DNA of 64,000 bases from Hypericum androsaemum (taxonomy: Eukaryota; Streptophyta; Magnoliopsida; Malpighiales; Hypericaceae). A program made the translations under genes and the position numbers. The notes beneath the pieces are model-generated. The model made no database searches. It saw only the letters and a program-made list of their open reading frames with translations, and was not told where the DNA came from. Positions 24,893 through 34,048 of this stretch are shown here, piece by piece; positions within the stretch are counted from its first letter, which is position 1; every line of letters starts with the position of its first letter. The stretch spans positions 3,162,001 through 3,226,000 of the forward strand of contig OZ023188.1 in the NCBI GenBank assembly GCA_963995505.1, written 5' to 3'.

Positions 24893-25315
24893 ATGGCCTC
24901 CACCAAAATAGATTACAGGCTAATCCTGCCTCCAACAGTTAATCTGCACCTGCAATTGCTTGCAGAAGTACTTGTTACTCCAAGTATTTCTGGTTGTGAT
25001 CTCTTGGATCCGCTTCTCCTCTTGTCGTCAACCATCCTCGCACTTGTGACTTGCTTCACGCTGCTTGTGCTCACCCATCAGTTTCGCTCCCGACGACACG
25101 GATTCCCTCTCCCATTGGTGTTTTCTCTGATCGCCTCCGTTTGCCTCCCCCTGAACTTGTTCTGGATGGTGTACCTCGCAGTCTTGCTGCTCCCTCCATT
25201 GCTTCCAAGAGCTCGTATCGTGTCAAAAGCGTTCCTTGCGCGCCTTATACGAGCAGTAGAAGCCATTCCTCCTCAACATCCACCGGACCAGATAGCAATT
25301 CGAATAAGTTCCTGA
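24893..25315 (+). CDS. Small membrane protein A, unrecognised tandem family (plus-strand type)
   Basis: A single exon encodes 140 residues; I do not recognise the family. The N-terminus has DYRLIL and VNLHLQLL. Hydrophobic segments lie at about 37-60 and 72-104, separated by a basic loop (HQFRSRRHG), so two or three membrane passes are likely. The strongest signature is LFWMVYLAVLLLPP (about 89-102), followed by a soluble tail LIRAVEAIPPQHPPDQIAIR. The same signature and tail occur in genes B, C (signature only), D, F and G, which places them in one family. The start is set by the TATA box 90 bp upstream and by the matching start in gene C. It is convergent with gene B. Function unknown. Confidence 0.7.
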   Translation: MASTKIDYRLILPPTVNLHLQLLAEVLVTPSISGCDLLDPLLLLSSTILALVTCFTLLVLTHQFRSRRHGFPLPLVFSLIASVCLPLNLFWMVYLAVLLLPPLLPRARIVSKAFLARLIRAVEAIPPQHPPDQIAIRISS

Positions 25316-25830
25316 CTCGAACTGGTTATTCCGGTTGCTACTTGGCTCCTTGGTCATGGTCAATATAGTCTATACATGTATCATATCATAGGTCGTCGGA
25401 ATTTCTCCTGAACCCTCGTCCCAAAGTGATCAACCACCAAGGAGACAAGGAGAAGCATAGTCTATACTTATTTGTTGGACTAAGGTCTACATTAGACGTA
25501 ATTTTTGTGCAGGCTCTGATTCTGAAGGTGTATTTTATGTTTGACATTCTTGGTTTTTTAAAAGATATGTTTTTACCCAAATATTACATCTCTCAAAACC
25601 ATTAATTTGTAATTCTTGGGTTGATTTGCATCTTCCTAACGTTCCCATAGGCCTGGTTTATTTTGGTATATATATGCCAACGGACAGTTACGGCGTAAAA
25701 AAAATATGGTTTTCGGGGTCAATCAAACTTTTATTAAAATTATAGCTTCATCATTTAGATTGTTTAATTTTTTTTATAAAATCAATGTTAAATTTTGTGG
25801 GTATACATATAAAAATATATCAATTCACTT
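25316..25830. other. Gene A downstream spacer
   Basis: No gene seen. The first part matches the region after genes C and E (39180-39580, 46450-46810), confirming that the array unit extends past the coding part. Confidence 0.6.
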
Positions 25831-25838
25831 ATCTAAAC

Positions 25839-26295
25839 CATGGTTTTAAAAAATGCGGTCCGACTGGTGGTTCGACCGGTTGGACCGCGAAACGGGCGCA
25901 AGGCCGGGTCGTTTTTAGGCTTTTGACCGGGGTCCGTACTAACGGACCAAATCCAGTCGGACCGGCCAATTTTGAGGTCCATCAACCGGTCGAACCCGGT
26001 TAGTACAAAAATGGGCGAAATTGACTTTTTTGTGGTTTTCGAGGAAAAAAATTGATTTGACAAATTTATAAAGTAATAAATAAATAAAGTAGATTTATAG
26101 AGTGGAGAGATAAAAAATTAAGTCTACTTTTTTTGTATGGAAAATAAGTATATTTTAACCTACATATATATATTATTTAAAATATTTAAAAATAAATTTT
26201 TTTTGGTCCGACCGGTGGTTCGCCCGGTCCAACCGGCCGACCCGAAGGACGGGAGAAATCCCGGATCGGCCTCCGAGTCGTTTTTTAAAATCATG
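25839..26295. mobile_element. hAT-type fold-back MITE, copy 1
   Basis: The 8-bp target duplication ATCTAAAC lies at 25831-25838 and 26296-26303. Ends are inverted repeats, CATGGTTTTAAAAAA against CATGATTTTAAAAAA. Subterminal DNA is rich in GGTCCGACCGG-type palindromes, the interior is AT-rich, and no coding capacity exists. The uninterrupted site is seen after gene C (about 39583-39590). The 8-bp duplication fits the hAT superfamily. Confidence 0.9.
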
Positions 26296-26303
26296 ATCTA
26301 AAC

Positions 26304-27081
26304 AAATAATGTACCTAATTACATGAAAAATAACTTTTTAACATAAATTTGAAAATATTTCACTCCTCTTGCCCAAGGAAAAAAATAATATTTCGTAGCT
26401 CTATTTTTTAAATAAAATTTTTATATTCATAATCGTGTGTACGTCATCGACTGCATTTTTTGGAAATAATGCAACTGACGTCAGACGATTCGTAAGCAGT
26501 TCGCGGCACGATATCCATCTGCGCCGGTTGTCATTTTGCGGATAACGGGACAATGCCAAAAGAATTTTCAATGGGTCCCGCCAAATTTGAGCCAGTAGGG
26601 TGGACGTAAATGATTTTATAACGGACCCAGAAAGTTTCCCGTACAAATAGAATCCATTTGGAGCTTGTGCATGAGGTTTTATAGGTATTTTAGAATATTT
26701 AACTTTGTAATTAGGAGTGTAGCTTGGTTAATTGAATTTCTTTTAATTTCGAAATTAATATGCATGAAGAAATTTATGCAATCATAAACATACGTACAAT
26801 TGCAGGAACCTTAAAGTCATAGAGAACTACTTACTTATTGAAACACATATTATCCATGACGTTCTTTTTAAGATCGTAATGGCAAATTTGTCACTAATTA
26901 ATCTTTGGTCACTAATTAATCTTTGGTCACGATAATATCGAAGCAAGAATGATTTTCATGACCCTTAATGCCCGAGGTTTGAGAGAGAACAATTCTAAGA
27001 AACAACATAGCGTTTTTTTTCCTACATATCTATACGGGGAGGAAGAAGTCATTGTAAAGAATTCCAAGGACGTGACAGGTA
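26304..27081. other. Array spacer
   Basis: No gene seen. 26460-26760 matches the DNA at 39740-39800 and 40780-40990 after gene C and at 56270-56480, so it belongs to the repeated array unit. Confidence 0.55.
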
Positions 27082-28880
27082 TGTTAGGAAATTATCACAG
27101 AAGAGAACAATATGGTTCAAAGAATACAGACACAAGAGTTACGTGGTTCGACCTAATGTCTACGTTCATGGAAAGAAAGAAATTTTTTTATTGATGAGAT
27201 CTGAGCTACAGAGCCATATATAAACTAGGTTAACATGTCTTTATATAGAGACAAATCATTTTACATCACGTAACCTATTTAGGTCGTCCTAAAAGTCCAA
27301 AACAATAGTCCGAACAAAACTGGAAATAGTATCATCAATAAGACCATCTACACTTTCTCTCCACCCCTTTTCGATCATCCCATGGAAGAACCATGAAATT
27401 CTACCCGAATTTCAGCAAACTCCATCTTGATGAGAAACTGCCCCTTTAAGAAACATGGAATCAAGTTAAACCAAACCAACTCCATCTAGAACCATATATA
27501 CACTATCATCAATAAGGCCATCTACACTTTCTCTCCATCCTTTGTTCAATCACTTGGAGATAGCTCCCACACTCGAGCATCTTTCAAACTTGCTTGGCGT
27601 ATTCCCTTCAAACTCCTTCAAATCCCAACTTGCAAGTTCACATGCCGAAGTAACCTTGTGACCAATAGACGTGCCCTCTATTTTTCGGTCATCCCCATGC
27701 TCCGCAACCTCGAGCTACTTCTCCATTGGCCCTTTTGTCTCAAACAAATGCTACTTGCCATAGCATAAAATGGGCAACCTTTTGTTCCACCAAGTAGAAC
27801 CCTCGACATGTCACGAACTCCACTATTCGGTCTTGAGTGAGATACCCGATTCGCCCGTGGTGTTACCAACGGTTTTACTTTCCTAATGCCCAACCTACTC
27901 AATACCTTTGATGTCGACGTTCCTTTAGACAACTATAGTGGAGCCTTGCTAGCAATGCTTCTCCGAGATAACCATGCCTCTATGAAATAACCATAGATTG
28001 CTAACCATGTCTCCGCAAATTTGAACTGTACACAAACCATTCATGTCAAGCCTTTGCTTCCTCACATGATCTAACCTCACATAACCTGAGTTTTTTCTCT
28101 TTCTATCGAAACTCAATTATGTGACTCTACCTACAACCGTACTCCCCACTAACCTGTAGGTATTTCTAGCATCTCTTTCACCCTTACAATATCCTTCTCC
28201 ACCTCAATTAGCCCGCCTACAACCTTATAGCTATATCCACTATAATCCAAGGCACCTAATGAGATTAAATTTCTCTTCAACTTTGGAACATGCCTAATCC
28301 CACACATTTTTTTCTCAACACCATCCCACATCTTGATTCATATATCATCTATGCCAGTGATTCTACAAGTAGAACTATCACCCATAGTCACTATACCTAA
28401 ATCAACGTACTTGTAGGTGTCGAACCACCGACCTATCCGAGTATGAGGCCAAATTCATGGATGCTGATCCTCCTTCATGGTCACAAGTTTTTCCTGAATA
28501 ATCCTTCTTCATGTGCTCTTTTCCTCCGCATTCGAATTATTTTCCTTTGAACCTCCTTGACCTCGACCTGGATCATCTTCCATCTTTTCCTTCACTACGA
28601 CCATCATGGCTACCCATCACAACCAGTCCTTCTATTCGTTCATCGCCAGTTTTTCTCGTATGATAAAATCCTAGCAGAGCACTTGTGATATCCTCCAACA
28701 CCAAGTATTCCTTCCCCCAAGTTAGAGTTGCAACCAAACTCTCGTAGGATTTGGTAAGGAATGCAGCAGCAATAATGTCCAATAGGCGCTAGGTCATCAG
28801 CTTTCCAAAGTTCTGTTTGCACCCCCTAACGTCCGCTAGGGATCTAGAGACCGCTATGCCCAACTGATTTCGAGCCACTC
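27082..28880 (-). mobile_element. Decayed gag-only copia-type element, minus strand
   Basis: Read on the minus strand, 28880-27345 matches the gag-only element at 31434-34043 (gag part, protease region, C-terminal part). 27313-27082 matches its LTR, ending TAACA at 27082. Frames are broken by many stops and indels. It is older than the 31.4-kb copy. Confidence 0.75.
27540..28830 (-). pseudogene. Degenerate gag of the gag-only element family
   Basis: Minus-strand fragments at 28782-28573 (matching SLVATLTWGKEYLVLEDITSALLGF-like gag), 28331-28149 (matching the KMWDGVE...LISLGALDYSGY region) and 27932-27678 (matching the C-terminal SRVLLGGTKGCP region) are collinear with the intact ORF at 31845-33539. 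Intervening frameshifts and stops show loss of function. Confidence 0.75.
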
Positions 28881-29972
28881 CCAACAAGGTCATCAAGAGA
28901 CATGACTCTTACGTTTTTTTTGGTGGAACATGTTTCTTACTTCCCATGGGTCAACATAGATGTAACAGGAATTTTTACGTATAAAATTCCAACAATACAT
29001 TTGTTATATAAAAATTTAATTAGGTTTGGGATCTTTACAAATCTCTTTGATTTAAAATGTATCTTTATTTCATCAATGAGAGTTGATCGGTGTTAATGAT
29101 CCAAAATACCCTTTGGAAAATACACTGCATAAAAGCATTGTGCACCTGATCTGGTTAGGCGAAAAGCGTGCCAATACAAAGGGTTTTTTTTTCCTAGTAC
29201 GACAAAGTTTATGGACGCCCGATTTCCAATGCGAAAAGTAGAGCTCAATTTTCCAGGACTTTTACCAAGATTCTGGAACGAGGAAAGTTGATCTTTTCCT
29301 TTTAAATAGATGTAGCGTGGAAAATTATAGAAAGGATCCATTTCTGTAGAAAGAAAATGTCACTTTTAGATATCTAATATAGTGTATTTGTAATTTTAAT
29401 TCGGTAAGAATCATCTACTTAAAGAAAACTCAAAGTTCTTAATTTGGTCATTTAATGGTTTGGAAATGCAAAATTTTCACCCAATTTGCGGACGTAGTAA
29501 ATTTATACTTTCTAATTTTAAGTCGTTACTCTAAATATTGTACTTTCCAGCCACCCACAAAAGTTTTCACGTCGGTCTTGAAAATTGCATTGCTTTGGCA
29601 GTGAAGTTGGCTCCTCCTGATCTCAACCTAGCTTCTCCTTAAATAGTTATACTATTGGAATTTCCACCTTGCTAGTTGTCGGTACATAATTTATCTATAT
29701 ATCATCTTAAAGTACAAATTAGATATAGATATTTTAAAGAGGTAATCATCCTCTTACAAAACTCATGACGCACGACCCCTTGGCGACGATTCTAACGTAT
29801 ACTTGTTCTGGGAACCCAGACGATACTTTTCTTTTGTATAGTTTTTTGGGTGCCGGTTCGTCGCAATTTAAGCTAAGTTACACTCCTTATTAACTCTAAT
29901 CACGGATTCTTTTAAACAGGGACGCTATAAATACTAATATATTGTAAGTAGAGTATAAGTTATGTTGACTTT
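28881..29972. other. Array spacer before gene B
   Basis: No gene seen. 28970-29680 matches 41000-42000 and 56470-57200, with insertions and deletions, so it is part of the repeated unit that precedes each minus-strand gene. Confidence 0.6.
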
Positions 29973-30172
29973 AATGAGGATCTAGTTAGGATAGGTTAGG
30001 ATAAAAGGGTATAGCCAAGTTAGGAATTCATAGTATTTATCCTAACTGAATCTAGGATATAATATTCTTATGGTCCACTTTTTGAGATAGGGTCTAGAGT
30101 AGATCTGAATACTATGAATTCCTAACTTGGCTATACCCTTTTATCCTAACCTATCCTCATTAAACTCTAATT
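29973..30172. repeat. Near-perfect inverted repeat (hairpin)
   Basis: Arms at about 29985-30038 and 30103-30165 are inverted copies, essentially perfect over at least 45 bp (for example GGTATAGCCAAGTTAGGAAT against its complement), around a loop of about 64 bp. The left arm has a small extra duplication. It is either a small MITE or a hairpin-RNA-capable sequence. No target duplication was clear. Confidence 0.8.
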
Positions 30173-30644
30173 AGACCCCTTTATCTTTATTTACTTATAA
30201 ATTGTAATAAAATTTTAAAATATTCTGGAATATGTTTCATGATATTAACTCTAAAATTTAAAGTATACGATATACCTAATTTTAATTTTCTTTATTAATA
30301 TATTTGATATTTCATGATTAATCTTCAAATATCAATTATGATTTATTTGAATTATATATATATATATAATTAAAATTTTATGTTTAAATATTAACAAAAA
30401 TGTCTTACATTTAATTCAAGTGTCGGACCATACAGATCTCTTACACCATTACCATGGAGATAAGAGTATGAATCTAGTAATGAAATTTAAGGGTATAAGG
30501 TAGGTTATACGTTCTACTCTCCAAGCTAGGGTAAGATTTATTTATGAGTGGTAGATTTATTTATCAAAATATGTTATCTCTTACCCATTAAACACAAGCA
30601 ATCAACTGCCGAAACAGATATATACGCAGAAGAGAGGGCTTGGA
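30173..30644. other. AT-rich spacer 3' of gene B
   Basis: Very AT-rich with a short (TA)n run. No gene is visible. Confidence 0.5.
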
Positions 30645-31100
30645 TCATGTAATCTGGACGTGGATCTCCTGATCATGTGGATTCTGTGGAGAGAGGGCTT
30701 CAAGTGCACGGATAAGCAACATGAAAAATCTCTTCAACAGGCTAACGAAGAAGCTTGGAGGCCATGGAGGAAGCAGCAGCATCGCAACATAGACTTTCCA
30801 AAATAAGCTCGCGCCTAGGCAAACAGAAGACACGAGGCAAGCGAACCACGGGACGGAAGCGTCGCGCCACCGGGACCGGAAATGACGGGCGGCCGCAAGT
30901 AACATCAAGGCGGTGACAAGTACTGTACCGATCATGGGTAAGAAAGGTAATGGGTGCTGCACGAGGCAGTAGCCCTGGTCACCACAATTAGGGCTGCAGT
31001 TCGACGTCGCGTAGGACGTAAAAATGGTTGGCCATTGCAGTAAAATGTTAACCAAAGGATGCAGGATAAAGCTGTAGTCTAAACTTGAGGTGTAAGGCAT
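30645..31100 (-). CDS. Small membrane protein B, unrecognised tandem family (minus-strand type)
   Basis: A single exon encodes 151 residues. The N-terminus SSLDYSFILHPLVNILLQ parallels gene A's DYRLIL...VNLHLQ. A Cys-containing loop (SNCSPNCGDQGYC, about 33-45) follows. Membrane segments are likely at about 53-71 (TVLVTALMLLAAARHF) and 84-112 (FACLVSSVCLGASLFWKVYVAMLLLPP), with a third hydrophobic stretch at about 116-131. The tail is LIRALEALSPQNPHDQEIHV. A TATA box (TTTATAAA, minus strand, 31190-31197) sits 90 bp before the start. Genes D and G are close copies at the same relative place. A gag-only retroelement is inserted about 330 bp upstream. Function unknown. Confidence 0.7.
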   Translation of the reverse strand: MPYTSSLDYSFILHPLVNILLQWPTIFTSYATSNCSPNCGDQGYCLVQHPLPFLPMIGTVLVTALMLLAAARHFRSRWRDASVPWFACLVSSVCLGASLFWKVYVAMLLLPPWPPSFFVSLLKRFFMLLIRALEALSPQNPHDQEIHVQIT

Positions 31101-31428
31101 CTTGCAGTGTATTAGGGTTTTCGCGAAGATGAAGGTCTAGTTGGATTCTTGGACAAGGCCTGGAGATTCCTGAGACTATGTCACTTCGTTTTATAAAGAT
31201 GGCGCAGCCGAGGAAAAACAAAAATAACAAACATTAACGCGGAGATATGATGGTTCAACTGGCAGAATAATTTATATTAAAATATACTTTATAAAAAAAA
31301 TAACAGACATCAACTCGAGGAGATTCCAAGTTCGCACGTTGTAAACTTTTCCCTTTCCACAGCACAAGTAATTTTGTAATATCTTCAACCAATGGAAGAA
31401 ATAATGTTGTACTTTTTTTTCCTGCACC
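31101..31428 (-). promoter_or_regulatory. Promoter region of gene B
   Basis: TATA box TTTATAAA on the minus strand at 31190-31197. The region just upstream is interrupted at 31434 by the gag-only element. The equivalents for D (about 43034-43039) and G (58176-58183) keep TATA boxes at the same spacing. Confidence 0.55.
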
Positions 31429-31433
31429 ATCTA

Positions 31434-31818
31434 TGTTGGGATTGGCGAGCAAGTGGAGTTGGCGATCGCCAACTTGCTTGCGATCGCAAGTACCCAATTA
31501 CAGAGAATTGGTTTTGCGGGCAACTAGCGATCGCTAGTTAACTGGCGATCACTAGTCCCCGCCGAACAGTTTTTTCCTGTTTTGACTCGACTCTTGTTTC
31601 GGACTCCTAATTTGACCTAGATAGATTTCTTGTACACCAAGGGTTCGTCTATTATATAAAGACGTGTTACCCTATGGTTAGATATAGCTTTGTGACTCGG
31701 ATCCATCAATAAAAGTTCTCCTTTCTCACCGTGGACGTAGGCATTAGGCCGAACCACGTAATTCTCTTGTTCCGTGTTCTTTGTGCGATCTTGTTCTCTA
31801 GTTGCTGAATTCATAACA
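31434..31818 (+). repeat. 5' LTR of gag-only element, with GCGATCGC palindromes
   Basis: A 385-bp LTR, TGTTGGG...TAACA. Near its start are three perfect palindromes with GCGATCGC cores: AGTTGGCGATCGCCAACT (about 31458-31475), CTTGCGATCGCAAG (31477-31490) and AACTAGCGATCGCTAGTT (31522-31539). A TATA-like ATTATATAAAG lies near 31650. Confidence 0.88.
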
Positions 31819-31844
31819 ATTGGTATCAGAGCTTAGGTTGGAGG

Positions 31845-33539
31845 ATGACGGACGGCGCGAAGTTTGCTCTTGTGAAGTTCGATGGTTCTTCGAATTTTGG
31901 ATTATGGCAAAGGCGTGTCAAGGATCTCCTCGTGCAACAAGGGATGGTCATCGCGCTCTCGGAGAAGAAGCCCGAGAAGATGGAGGAGCAAGAGTGGAAG
32001 GAGATGGGGGCCAAGGCGGTGGCGACAATTCGCTTGTGCTTGGCGGATGATGTGATGTATCACGTCATGGATGAGGAGTCACCAGCTGATGTATGGAAGA
32101 AATTGGAGGCAAGGTATATGTCTAAGTCTTTGTCGAACAAGCTTTATCTTAAGGAAAGATTGTACGGGCTCAAGATGAATGAGGGCTCGGATTTGAGCCA
32201 ACACATTAATGGTTTCAGTCAACTTGTGAGTGACTTGAGAAAGGTTGATGTGAAGTTCGAGGAAGAAGACAAGGCATTGTTGCTGCTGAATTCTTTACCT
32301 GGCTCCTACGAAAATTTGGTTACAACTCTAACTTGGGGGAAGGAGTCCCTGGTGTTGGAAGATATCACAAGTGCTCTGCTAGGGTTTCATCAAAGAAGAA
32401 AAAATGGCGATGAACAAGCGGAAGGGCTGGTTGTGAGGGGTAGCCATGGTAATCGTAGTGGAGCAAAAGACGGAAAGGGATCCAAGTCGTGGTCAAGGAG
32501 GTTCAAGGGAAATTGCTTCGAGTGCGGAGAAAAAGGGCACGTGAAGAAGGATTGTCCAAGAAGAACTCGGGATCGCGAGGAAAAAGGATCAGGTTCCGTG
32601 AATGTGGCCTCACATTCGGACGGGTCGGATGGTGATCTCCTTTCTGTTTTGTCAAGTCCAAAGCATTCTGTTTCCTGGATTTTGGATAGCGCTTGCTCTT
32701 TCCACATGACGCCCAAGAGAGGGTGGTTCGACACCTACAAGTTCGTTGATTCAGGTATGGTGACTATGGGTGATGGTTCTACTTGTAGAATTGATGGCAT
32801 AGGTGATATCCGAATTAAGATGTGGGATGGTGTTGAGAGAAAATTGTGTGGGGTTAGGCATGTTCCAAAGTTGGAGAGGAATTTGATCTCGTTAGGAGCC
32901 TTGGATTATAGTGGGTACAACTATAATGTTGTAGGCGGGCTAATGGAGGTGGAGAAGGATGCTGTGGTGGTGATGAAGGGTGAAAGGAATAATAGAAACA
33001 CCTACAGGTTAGTGGGGAACACGGTTGTAGGTGGAGTCACCTCGTTGGGTTTTGATAGAGGGGAGAAAAGCTCTTGTGTGATGGAGCAAAAGCTTGACAT
33101 GAATGGTTTGAGTAGAGTTGAGATTCGCAAAGACAAAGTTAGCAAGTTCCCGCTATGGTTGTCTAAAAGGACGTGCACGTCAAAGGTGTTGGGTAGGTTT
33201 TGCATGGGGAATGCGAAGCCGTTGGTAGCACCACGGGCGAATCAGGTATCTCACTCAAGGCCGAACGGTGGAGTTCGTGGCATGTCGAGGGTTCTACTTG
33301 GTGGAACAAAAGGCTGCCCTTTGTATGCTATGGCATGTAGCATTAGTATGAGGCAAGAAGGCCCAGCGGAGAAGCAGTTCGAGGTTGCGGAGCATGGGGT
33401 TGACCGAAAAATAGAGAGCGCATCTATTGGTCACAAGTTTGCTTCAGCAGGTGGACTTGCTAGTTGGGGTTCGATGGAGATTGGAGGAAAGACGCCAAGC
33501 AAGCTCGGAAGCTCGAGCTTGGGGGCTAGCTCCAAGTGA
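31845..33539 (+). CDS. Retrotransposon gag polyprotein with protease-like region, no polymerase
   Basis: An intact ORF of 564 codons. Residues about 1-200 match the copia gag (UBN2/RVT-associated) pattern: LVKFDGSSNFGLWQRRVKDL at the start, then LYLKERLYGLKM and LLLNSLPGSYENLVTTLTWG. A CCHC zinc knuckle (Cys224, Cys227, His232, Cys237) follows, then a protease-like DSA triplet (Asp281, WILDSACSFHMT) and the start of the GAG-pre-integrase region. From about residue 390 the sequence no longer resembles copia proteins. An intact frame in a non-autonomous element suggests recent mobility or selection on gag. The same C-terminal part exists in the decayed copy at 27.5-28.8 kb, so it belongs to the family. 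Confidence 0.85.
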   Translation: MTDGAKFALVKFDGSSNFGLWQRRVKDLLVQQGMVIALSEKKPEKMEEQEWKEMGAKAVATIRLCLADDVMYHVMDEESPADVWKKLEARYMSKSLSNKLYLKERLYGLKMNEGSDLSQHINGFSQLVSDLRKVDVKFEEEDKALLLLNSLPGSYENLVTTLTWGKESLVLEDITSALLGFHQRRKNGDEQAEGLVVRGSHGNRSGAKDGKGSKSWSRRFKGNCFECGEKGHVKKDCPRRTRDREEKGSGSVNVASHSDGSDGDLLSVLSSPKHSVSWILDSACSFHMTPKRGWFDTYKFVDSGMVTMGDGSTCRIDGIGDIRIKMWDGVERKLCGVRHVPKLERNLISLGALDYSGYNYNVVGGLMEVEKDAVVVMKGERNNRNTYRLVGNTVVGGVTSLGFDRGEKSSCVMEQKLDMNGLSRVEIRKDKVSKFPLWLSKRTCTSKVLGRFCMGNAKPLVAPRANQVSHSRPNGGVRGMSRVLLGGTKGCPLYAMACSISMRQEGPAEKQFEVAEHGVDRKIESASIGHKFASAGGLASWGSMEIGGKTPSKLGSSSLGASSK

Positions 33540-33743
33540 TTGAATGAAAAAGGTGGTGAGAAAGTTGAGATGGTCTTATTGGTGGTGCTGTATCTATGGT
33601 GCGAGGTGGAGTAGGTAGAGTCGTTTGGTTTTGCAAGATCTTATGGTTCTTCATGGGGCGGTGTCTCATCAAGGTGGAGTTTGTTGAAGTACGGGTGGAG
33701 CGTCATGGTTCTTCACGGGATGACTTCTCGCCAAGGTGGAGAT

Positions 33744-34043
33744 TGTTGGGATTGGCGAGCAAGTGGAGTTGGCGATCGCCAACTTGCTTGCGATCGCAAG
33801 TACCCAATTACAGAGAATTGGTTTTGCGGGCAACTAGCGATCGCTAGTTAACTGGCGATCGCTAGTCCCCGCCGAACAGTTTTTTTCTGTTTTGACTCGA
33901 CTCTTGTTTCGGACTCCTAATTTGACCTAGATAGATTTCTTGTACACCAAGGGTTCGTCTATTATATAAAGACGTGTTACCCTATGGTTAGATATAGCTT
34001 TGTGACTCGGATCGCCAACTCCACTTGCTCGCCAATCCCAACA
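33744..34043 (+). repeat. 3' LTR of gag-only element with snap-back end
   Basis: It starts TGTTGGG at 33744 just after a purine-rich AAGGTGGAGAT tract. It matches the 5' LTR to about 34012 (GGATC). From there 34010-34043 is the exact reverse complement of the LTR's first 34 bases. The target duplication abuts this inverted end. Confidence 0.88.
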
Positions 34044-34048
34044 ATCTA

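Larger units (their letters stand above)
31434..34043 (+). mobile_element. Gag-only Ty1-copia-type LTR element with aberrant 3' LTR
   Basis: The 5-bp target duplication ATCTA lies at 31429-31433 and 34044-34048. The 5' LTR is 31434-31818, followed after two bases by a primer-binding site TGGTATCAGAGC (31821-31832). One long ORF (31845-33539) encodes gag plus a protease-like part; integrase, RT and RNase H are absent. The 3' LTR (33744-34043) matches the 5' LTR up to GGATC and then ends in an inverted copy of the LTR's own first 34 bases, instead of the normal last 115 bases. Elements with LTRs and only gag are known in plants (TR-GAG). Movement would depend on enzymes from a full copia element. 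Confidence 0.9.
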
